This document shows positions 58,018-64,000 of a stretch of 64,000 nt of DNA, piece by piece (position 1 is the stretch's first letter; every line of letters begins with the position of its first letter). A program made the position numbers and the translations under genes. The notes under the pieces are model-generated. The model made no database searches, was not told the DNA's origin, and was given only the letters and a program-made list of their open reading frames with translations. This DNA is from Paracoccus aminovorans (GTDB lineage: Bacteria; Pseudomonadota; Alphaproteobacteria; Rhodobacterales; Rhodobacteraceae), in NCBI RefSeq assembly GCF_900005615.1, contig NZ_LN832562.1:310001-374000 (forward strand), in the 5' to 3' direction.

Positions 58018-59130
58018 ATGTCCAGCACCATCCCCTTCATCGAGGCCCGCTTCTTCAGCGCGAACGAGGGCCGCATTGAACTCGGAACCCGCTTCAAGAA
58101 GCATCTGCGCAAGCTGCGCTGCAGGAGAATCCCCCCGGAACTGCTGGCTCCGCCCGAAGACGTCAATGCGGGAGGTGACGATTCAGACATCGATCTGATG
58201 GACATCATCGGGATCAGCGCCGATGATGCGGCGCGCATCCAGCGCCGGGTCAAGCGAATCCTGGAATATCGCAAGGCCGCCTCTGGCCTCGAACATCTGA
58301 AGTCCGATGACCGCGAGCGGCTGGAGGTGCTGAAGGACGGCGCCCGGCTGATCTCCATCCGAAACGAGCATCACGCCGACGAACTGGCCGCAGCCTTGCA
58401 CGAGGACATGCCCTGGATGGCCCCTGCCATCGAGGTGGTCTGGCACGCGATGCGCCGCTCGTGGCGCGAGGGCTTGCCGGGTCTCAGAATCCCGCCCCTC
58501 CTGCTCGATGGCCCGCCCGGCATCGGCAAAAGCCGTTTGGCGCGGCTTCTCGGCAAATTGCTGTCCACGTCCACCACCGTGATCGAGGCCACTGGGGAAA
58601 ACGCCTCGTTCGGCGTTGTCGGCTCCCAGCGGGGCTGGGGCGGGTCCTGCCCGGGCCGCCTGATCGAAACGATCCTGCAAAGCCGTATCGCCAATCCGGT
58701 CATGGTGGTCGACGAGATCGAAAAGGCCGGCACCGCTGTTTCGACGAAGGGTCACGCCTTCGGTCTGGCCGAAGCGCTTCTGCCTCTGCTGGAACCGCTG
58801 ACCGCGAAGCGCTGGAGCTGTCCCTATTACCAGGTGAAGTTCGACATGAGCTGGGTGATCTGGGTGCTGACATCCAATGACTATCAGCTGCTGCCGGAGC
58901 CCTTACTCAGCCGCTGCCCGCCGATCCGGCTGCGCCATCTCACCCTTGCGGAACTGGTCGCATTCGTCCGCCGGGAGGGCAAGAAACGCAACCTGTCCGA
59001 GACCTCTATCGAGGCGATCTGCGAGGTTCTGGCCCATCCTTCTCTGCGTCAGCATCAACCCAGCCTGCGGGTCGCCGCCCGCATGCTGCGACGCGCTGCC
59101 GATCTGGAACAGGGACCGACGCTCCACTGA
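58018..59130 (+). CDS. Lon-like AAA+ ATPase without protease domain
   Basis: A 370-residue protein. Residues 1-150 are a charged helical region; then Walker A GPPGIGKSRLA (165-175), a GVVGSQRGWGGSCPG pore-loop-like region, Walker B VMVVDEIEK (228-236), sensor 1 VLTSNDYQLLPEPLLSRC, and a helical lid with RVAARMLRR. The ATPase module resembles that of Lon but ends before any protease domain. It may remodel a protein or nucleic-acid complex. It sits between two phosphoesterase genes in the same direction. Confidence 0.85.
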   Translation: MSSTIPFIEARFFSANEGRIELGTRFKKHLRKLRCRRIPPELLAPPEDVNAGGDDSDIDLMDIIGISADDAARIQRRVKRILEYRKAASGLEHLKSDDRERLEVLKDGARLISIRNEHHADELAAALHEDMPWMAPAIEVVWHAMRRSWREGLPGLRIPPLLLDGPPGIGKSRLARLLGKLLSTSTTVIEATGENASFGVVGSQRGWGGSCPGRLIETILQSRIANPVMVVDEIEKAGTAVSTKGHAFGLAEALLPLLEPLTAKRWSCPYYQVKFDMSWVIWVLTSNDYQLLPEPLLSRCPPIRLRHLTLAELVAFVRREGKKRNLSETSIEAICEVLAHPSLRQHQPSLRVAARMLRRAADLEQGPTLH

Positions 59131-59227
59131 GCCGGCCCATCCCCTTTTTCCATACTTCCCTGAATCCGACGCGCCTGCGGCATTGCCGCAGCCGCCCTCT
59201 TCATGCCATCGAAACGGAGATATCATC

Positions 59228-59701
59228 ATGAAACTTTCACCCATCGACCGTGCCTGGTTCGACAAGGTGCTGCGCGCCATCGCCGCCGCCGAGGCCGGCC
59301 CCTCCGAGGCGGACCTCGCGCAGGCGCCGGTCCTGTCGGACTGGAAAGCGGCGATCTCGCCCGGCGGGCATATGATGCTGTGGGGTGAGGTGACCGATCA
59401 CCCTCTCCTCGGCAATGCAAGCATCCACACCTCGCAGCTGATCGCGATCGATCCCGAGTCCGGCTGGGCCCGGACCGCATCACGCTGGTATCGGCTCGGC
59501 CGATCCATCGACGCCCTTGAGGCGGAACTGGCTGAATCCATGAACGGAAAGGCGAAGCTCGCGGGCTCCGTCCAGTTCGCCCTGCCGGGATTCGCCAACA
59601 TCGACGACCCGGAGCTGCTTCAGAAGCTTCTGGCCACATATATCGCGCGGGTGCGCGAGATCGACGCGGCGGACTGTTCCGCCTCCACAGAGGAGGAGTG
59701 A
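59228..59701 (+). CDS. 157-aa conserved-looking protein of unknown function
   Basis: A soluble protein with an N-terminal helix (PIDRAWFDKVLRAIAAAE), a middle part rich in conserved-type residues (SPGGHMMLWGEVTDHPLLG, IHTSQLIAIDPESGWART, SRWYRLG) and a helical C-terminus. I recall similar DUF-class proteins in Rhodobacterales (DUF6634-like) but am not certain of the number. An ACGGAG site precedes the ATG. One base separates its stop from the second phosphoesterase start, so they are co-translated. Confidence 0.7.
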   Translation: MKLSPIDRAWFDKVLRAIAAAEAGPSEADLAQAPVLSDWKAAISPGGHMMLWGEVTDHPLLGNASIHTSQLIAIDPESGWARTASRWYRLGRSIDALEAELAESMNGKAKLAGSVQFALPGFANIDDPELLQKLLATYIARVREIDAADCSASTEEE

Positions 59702-59702
59702 C

Positions 59703-60521
59703 ATGCACTGGTTCACCGCCGATCCGCATTACAGCCATGACCGGATCATCCGCTTCTGCGACCGCCCGTTCTCTGACGTGGCCGCGATGAATGCCCGCCT
59801 GCTGGCCGAGTGCCGGGCACGGGTCGGGCCTGATGATGATCTCTGGATCCTAGGAGATTTCACCGCAGGAAGATCCACCGATGCGCAACGGCGCGAGGTG
59901 CGCACCATTTATCATGCCCTGCCGGGCCGCAAGCATCTGATCCGGGGCAATCATGATGAAGACTGGATCTGCGACCTGCCATGGGACAGCCTGGCCGAGA
60001 CCGCCGATATCGTCGTGGACAAGCGGCGACTGTTTCTGTGCCACTATCCGATGATCACGTGGCCCGGCGCGCGGCACCAAGGTCTGCAGCTGTTCGGCCA
60101 TGTGCATCAGAACTGGCAAGGCTCGCGCAACAGCGTCAACGTTGGCGTGGATGTCTGGGATTTCCGGCCGGTGACACTGTCCGAAATCGAGCGCCGCGCG
60201 GCCAGACTCCCTGTCAATGCACATTGGGACCAAGTTGAGCCGGGCCGCGCCTGGCCCACCGAGCTGTGTGCGGGCTGCGGCGCGATCCTGGATCCGGCGC
60301 TTGTGTTCGGGCAGGCCGTGGTGCGCAAGGGACGGATCGTCGTGGCTGCGACGAACGAGACGATCGTTCTCCTGGGAGCGGCCATGCGCAGATGGCTGCC
60401 GGAGGGCCGGCGGGTCTGCCCGGAGTGCATCGGCGGCTATCTCTCGGTCAGCGAGGTCACGCTGCCAGCCGGATTTACTTTCGACGAGATGCGGAATCGG
60501 GCCGTTCCCAAGGGGAAATAG
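59703..60521 (+). CDS. Metallophosphoesterase with C-terminal zinc-ribbon-like part (second)
   Basis: A 272-residue protein. The first ~165 residues are a calcineurin-like phosphoesterase (TADPHYSHDRII, LWILGDFTAG, IRGNHDEDW, LCHYPM, LFGHVHQNW). From about residue 185 a Cys-containing extension (LCAGCGAILDP and VCPECIGG) suggests a zinc ribbon, possibly for nucleic-acid or protein contact. The first phosphoesterase in this set lacks that extension. It is flanked in one direction by the 157-aa gene and a ParS/MbcA-like gene. Confidence 0.85.
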   Translation: MHWFTADPHYSHDRIIRFCDRPFSDVAAMNARLLAECRARVGPDDDLWILGDFTAGRSTDAQRREVRTIYHALPGRKHLIRGNHDEDWICDLPWDSLAETADIVVDKRRLFLCHYPMITWPGARHQGLQLFGHVHQNWQGSRNSVNVGVDVWDFRPVTLSEIERRAARLPVNAHWDQVEPGRAWPTELCAGCGAILDPALVFGQAVVRKGRIVVAATNETIVLLGAAMRRWLPEGRRVCPECIGGYLSVSEVTLPAGFTFDEMRNRAVPKGK

Positions 60522-60522
60522 A

Positions 60523-60930
60523 ATGCCATCGGGAAAATCCTCCCACAAAACCAGCGTCGAGGCGCGTCTCCTGGCCAGTATCGACCTGATCGATGCGGCG
60601 CAGGCCTGCGCGCTGCTGCGCATCGAAACGGATGATCCGGAAAGCGCCATGCAGGCCATGGCCCCCGGTGATGCCATCATCACCCTGGTTCAGAATGGTG
60701 AGATAAGGTTGCCGCTGTTTCAGTTCGATGCGGCGAACGGCCGCGTCTTTGATGTCGTCCGTGACATCCTGAAGCTCAGGCCGGTTCATATCAGCAACCT
60801 GATGCTCTGCTACTGGCTGACCCGCTCCCACATGGATTTTGGCTGTGCGCCGGCGCACCGGTTCGGGAAAGATGACGCGGCAATCGTCGCCGCATTCAGG
60901 CGATATATCGAGCCTGATCGACATGGGTAA
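60523..60930 (+). CDS. ParS/MbcA (DUF2384)-like protein, possibly an antitoxin
   Basis: A 135-residue protein. The order of features (a recognition-helix-like N-terminus, QNGEIRLPLFQFDAANGRVFD, then CYWLTRSHMDFGCAPAHRF) resembles antitoxins of the Xre/MbcA/ParS group, where a 'lPaFQFd' segment precedes a toxin-binding WL...P motif. No RES-domain toxin lies next to it. The ATG at 60523 follows the preceding stop by one base. A decayed paralogue begins about 180 bp downstream. Confidence 0.55.
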   Translation: MPSGKSSHKTSVEARLLASIDLIDAAQACALLRIETDDPESAMQAMAPGDAIITLVQNGEIRLPLFQFDAANGRVFDVVRDILKLRPVHISNLMLCYWLTRSHMDFGCAPAHRFGKDDAAIVAAFRRYIEPDRHG

Positions 60931-61109
60931 CCGTCCCAGGCCAGCCAGCATCACTGTGGCCCAGTGTCTGCGATGCGCCCGCAAGATCTCGCCGCTTGGC
61001 CCTTCGGCCGCCAAGCCGACAACGATATGGATTAGCGATTGCTAAAGACGGTCGATCACCTGCGGCAAAGGGATGCTGATACAAGAAGCGCCGTTCCTCC
61101 CACAAGAAG

Positions 61110-61445
61110 ATGAACAAACGAGAAGCCGAATGCCCCTTCGCGGCGCGGACGCGCATGAAAAATCTTTCGCGTGCGCAGGACGAGGCGGACATGGCAAGCG
61201 GCCGCATCACGCCGGAGGAAATGCAGGAGATCAAAGCTCCGGGCCTGCGCAACATCCTGCGAAACGCGCGCTTGGGGCGGCGAGGTCGTTCCGACAGTGG
61301 TAGTCCGATCTATAGACTGGCGTATTAGATGACGCGCGCGCATGTGGACTTCGGCGGCGCGCCTGCTGACCGGCTCGGCCGGGATGACGTGGGGGTCCTG
61401 GTCGCATTCCGGCGACACATCGAGCCGAACTGGCAGGCCAAGCTG
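61110..61445 (+). pseudogene. Decayed paralogue of the ParS/MbcA-like gene
   Basis: A 72-codon frame (61110-61328) is followed in the same frame, after one TAG, by MTRAHVDFGGAPADRLGRDD and VAFRRHIEPN. This matches LTRSHMDFGCAPAHRFGKDD and AAFRRYIEP in the gene at 60523. At the break the intact gene reads TAC-TGG-CTG and this copy TAT-TAG-ATG, so a Trp codon appears to have become a stop. The upstream part is not clearly similar, so the copy may be recombinant. The frame runs on to 61640 without further similarity. Confidence 0.55.
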
Positions 61446-61932
61446 GCCAGTGTTGAGCCGTGGAGGATCGTGGCTGAGCCCGAGGGTGGTCTCGCAGGTC
61501 TCGGCGTGCTCACAACCTCTCCATTGTCACAATGCCTTGTTGGCGACCCACCTCAGGGCCACTCACTACCCTGCTTCGGAAGGGCTGGGGATACGGATCT
61601 CGCCCTTCACCCCCACCTTTCCAGTAGTTGGGCAACGTAACATACCCGTGGTCATGGAAACTTTTTTCGCATATCTACTGGGATGACAAGATGGGGATCT
61701 AATGAAAGTTGCATCGCAAACTTTTCTTTGCCGCATAACAGGCGCATAGATGCACGGCTGCAGTCAGCCCAGAGAGCACTGTTACTTGACCATCATGGGC
61801 TGGTGCGCAGGCATTGTAGCACGTCATTCCGTCACAATGTGACCAGCCGTCCCCGCATCAGCACTGCAATTGTTGCGGTGCGACCCATTGGGGAGTTTGA
61901 GGCGCATTTAGCATAATTCTGGGTTCTAAATA
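61446..61932. other. Transition to AT-richer DNA upstream of the patatin gene
   Basis: No supported gene. Base composition falls in GC from about 61640 onward and stays low through the patatin gene. A -10-like GCATAAT at 61911-61917 could serve the patatin gene; the -35 is weak. Confidence 0.4.
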
Positions 61933-63711
61933 ATGCATGAAGATACGATTCAAAATCATCCCAAGAAGAGAATTTATTTAGCATTGGCCGGGGGCGGCGC
62001 GAAAGGGATTGTCCACGCAGGGGCTTATGCCCACGTTTCAAGAAAATATGATATCGTTGGTGTTTCTGGAACATCAGCTGGGGCGATTGTAGCAGCATTA
62101 ATTGCCGCAGGCTTCACGGCGGACGAACTATTTCATGAAAGTCCAGACGGAAAGGGGGTTAGTCCAGTATTTGAGAAAATTAAGGAGAAACATAAAGACG
62201 TAAAAGTCCTCAGTGACCTTCTGGGGAAAAAGAACTTCGCGTCTCTCCGCCGCATGAAATCCACTGCATCCGTCGTTTTTGAAATTCTTGCCAGAAGGCG
62301 AAAGCTTTCTCTCCTCATTGTTTCCATTCTTGTGTTCGCTGTGTGGAAAGTCCCCCTGGGCGCCGTTGATAATATATCGGATAATTGGTGGGTTGAAGCA
62401 GTTTTCTTCTTAATTACCTTGGCTCTCAGGATTGCCGTGACATTCGTTCTAGTAATGTCACATGTTTTCCTTTCGGTAACCAAAGTAACAAAGAATGGAA
62501 TTGCATCAACCTCTAGGGCAATAGAGGCGGTGTGCAATATAATCGCGGAAAAAATTGGGGTGGCCGGTGGGCAGGAGGTTTATCTCGACTGCCTCCCTAT
62601 GCCTTTGATGATAATTGCGACCGATGTGAAGGGAAAGAAGGCCAGAGTGTTCAGAAGTGGAGTTGACCGAGTGAAACTGTGTGATGCTCTGTCTGCATCC
62701 ATCTGCATCCCGATCGTTTTTCCCCCTCACGTGATCGATGGCGCCGAGTATTTTGACGGAGGCATTGTCTCGAATCTTCCATTGTATGTGTTTGCCGAGC
62801 AGGGGAAACTTTTCCCGGAACGGAAAATAATTGGATTCGGCATAACTGAGGGTGATGAAGAGTTATCCAGCCCGAGCAGGTTTAAAATTGTGCGTTGGGC
62901 TCACTCCCGGACTGGACAGATGAGAAAGGGTTTGGAGAACCTTCTTTTTCCGGTTGATGAGGTTCAGTTCTATATGGGGAGTATATTTGGAACTTTTTTC
63001 ACAGGGACTCAGGAGCTGGCCCATATCGGAAGCAATACAATTCCGATCAACATCAAGACAAAACTGAAGACAACGCAGTTTGACGTCACGCCTTCTCAAG
63101 CCCTGCTTGCATACCGGCAGGGTGTGATCCATGCAATATCCGTGGATAATGAGTTCGAGATCGACGATTATGCCCGAGATTTCTGCAAAATCCTTTTCGA
63201 ACTTGTTTCAATGAACATGCGGCTACCGTTGGGGGCTATTCCACGGTGCGAGGAAAGAATAAGAATCGCATTAGCTTTCAAGAAGCCACACAATTTTTCT
63301 ACTTTGTCGCTAAGGTATGGCTATGGCTTCGAGATATCACCTGACATGAATATTGATCTCCCCATAGATAGCAGCTCCTGCGGTGAGGCCTGGTTATCGC
63401 TCAAACCGGTTTTCGAGAATAATCAGATTAATATTTTCCAGAGATTGAGTAGTTACGAACACATTTTGGGCAGGATATCACCAAATATAAAATGGGTGAT
63501 CTGTGTGCCTATCGTCGAAGATGGCAAGAGCGAGCCGGAGTTCGTTGTGAATATTGATGGCAACTGGGCGCTTGAGTCTCGGCTAGTAGATGAAGCGGGC
63601 ATTGAAATTGCTCAGGAAGTTGCTATATTCGAGATAGCTCGCAAAGTTACTCTGCGTGGGCGAGATCTTGCTACTGTTATCCGGGACCACAGGGAAAGTG
63701 CCAAGTCATGA
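61933..63711 (+). CDS. Patatin-like phospholipase with membrane segments and GAF-like C-terminus
   Basis: A 592-residue protein. The patatin core has the oxyanion loop GGGAKG (20-25), nucleophile Ser48 in GTSAG and Asp275 in FDGGIVSN. Two hydrophobic stretches (about 123-145 and 152-183) interrupt the core and suggest membrane insertion. The last ~180 residues (IALAFKKPHNFSTLS, DSSSCGEAWLSLKP, WVICVPIVEDGKSEPEFVV) resemble a GAF sensory domain. Codons and bases are much richer in A/T than upstream genes, a sign of transfer. Patatin phospholipases serve as membrane-attacking effectors in several anti-phage systems; that role here is inference. Confidence 0.82.
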   Translation: MHEDTIQNHPKKRIYLALAGGGAKGIVHAGAYAHVSRKYDIVGVSGTSAGAIVAALIAAGFTADELFHESPDGKGVSPVFEKIKEKHKDVKVLSDLLGKKNFASLRRMKSTASVVFEILARRRKLSLLIVSILVFAVWKVPLGAVDNISDNWWVEAVFFLITLALRIAVTFVLVMSHVFLSVTKVTKNGIASTSRAIEAVCNIIAEKIGVAGGQEVYLDCLPMPLMIIATDVKGKKARVFRSGVDRVKLCDALSASICIPIVFPPHVIDGAEYFDGGIVSNLPLYVFAEQGKLFPERKIIGFGITEGDEELSSPSRFKIVRWAHSRTGQMRKGLENLLFPVDEVQFYMGSIFGTFFTGTQELAHIGSNTIPINIKTKLKTTQFDVTPSQALLAYRQGVIHAISVDNEFEIDDYARDFCKILFELVSMNMRLPLGAIPRCEERIRIALAFKKPHNFSTLSLRYGYGFEISPDMNIDLPIDSSSCGEAWLSLKPVFENNQINIFQRLSSYEHILGRISPNIKWVICVPIVEDGKSEPEFVVNIDGNWALESRLVDEAGIEIAQEVAIFEIARKVTLRGRDLATVIRDHRESAKS

Positions 63712-63998
63712 CCGTGCAAACGCACCACGAGCCTAGCGCTTCTACAATCGCCCTGCGCCGAAAAATGGCGGAGTGGCAAGCAAGTGGCGGTGTCGATGAA
63801 GTTATGACTAGTCCTCGCTCGAGCCGCGAAACCAGGTTCCAAGAAGATGGGAAGCAGCTCCGGCTTCGCATCCAGGATGCCAAGAGAAAAAGGTTGGCAA
63901 TTGATGCAGAGCTCGCTGCTGCTCTGCTCAAGCAAAAGCATTCGGGGAGTGGGTTGGTCACACTCTTCGGTGGTCTCCTACGCAAGTTTGGCTGGTAG
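63708..63998 (+). CDS. 96-aa partner of the patatin protein, unknown function
   Basis: A 96-residue basic, helical protein whose start overlaps the patatin stop as ATGA, so the pair is translationally coupled. It has an N-terminal polar part, a charged middle helix (LRLRIQDAKRKRLAIDAELA) and a short hydrophobic C-terminal segment (LVTLFGGLLRKFGW). No family is recognised. Tight coupling suggests it works with or controls the phospholipase. The gene ends two bases before the window edge. Confidence 0.6.
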   Translation: MTVQTHHEPSASTIALRRKMAEWQASGGVDEVMTSPRSSRETRFQEDGKQLRLRIQDAKRKRLAIDAELAAALLKQKHSGSGLVTLFGGLLRKFGW

Positions 63999-64000
63999 TA

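Noticed and set aside
60923..61045. 40-codon ORF with a Cys pair overlapping the end of the ParS/MbcA-like gene
   Set aside because: No ribosome site and no recognisable fold; it could be coupled, but the evidence is too thin.

Overview
This GC-rich window most likely comes from an alphaproteobacterium of the Rhodobacterales, probably Paracoccus or a close relative. The inference rests on codon usage, a heme-uptake locus of hmuSTUV type, IS5/IS427-group elements, and a gene-end motif typical of that order near 44.9 kb. I saw no rRNA, tRNA or CRISPR array.

Layout. 0-8 kb: a fragment of an unidentified gene, a bile-acid-type symporter, and an electrophile or aromatic-detoxification neighbourhood: LysR regulator, luciferase-like flavin oxidoreductase, extradiol-type (VOC) dioxygenase, FMN reductase, a VOC-esterase fusion and a glutathione transferase. 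8-16 kb: trpA, ychF, two copies of a degenerate ~165-170 bp repeat, a purine-salvage pair (8-oxoguanine-type deaminase plus NCS2 permease) and a CAP-domain lipoprotein. 16-20 kb: a Ku/LigD end-joining pair, with ku preceded by two tiny overlapping ORFs. 20-28 kb: a small Gln/Gly-rich protein, an alcohol dehydrogenase, and heme uptake (hmuSTUV divergent from a TonB-dependent receptor). 28-29.6 kb: two abutting IS5-family elements.

29.7-38 kb is the least ordinary housekeeping-flanked stretch. It holds an ABC exporter, a SARP/BTAD-like regulator with TPR-like repeats, and an opposing operon of a YcaO-like protein, an animal-heme-peroxidase-like protein and an unrecognised 241-aa protein. It may be a peptide-modification locus, but no precursor is obvious. 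38-56 kb is mostly core: a dipeptide ABC transporter (dppABCDF), a lysine 2,3-aminomutase-like protein (EpmB type), an RTX protein divergent from a PepSY/two-component operon with clear tandem operator repeats, panBC, argC, efp and epmA (so EF-P, its ligase and a candidate aminomutase all lie here), and a lytic transglycosylase.

56.4-64 kb reads as a genomic island. First comes a compact set of unusual genes: a 30-aa peptide resembling the N-terminus of the nearby AAA ATPase, two calcineurin-type phosphoesterases around a Lon-like AAA ATPase, a conserved-looking 157-aa protein, a ParS/MbcA-like protein, and a decayed paralogue of it. Then comes an AT-richer two-gene unit encoding a patatin phospholipase with membrane segments and a GAF-like C-terminus, plus a 96-aa partner. 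The last two sets are candidates for stress or anti-phage functions; that is inference from architecture and composition only.
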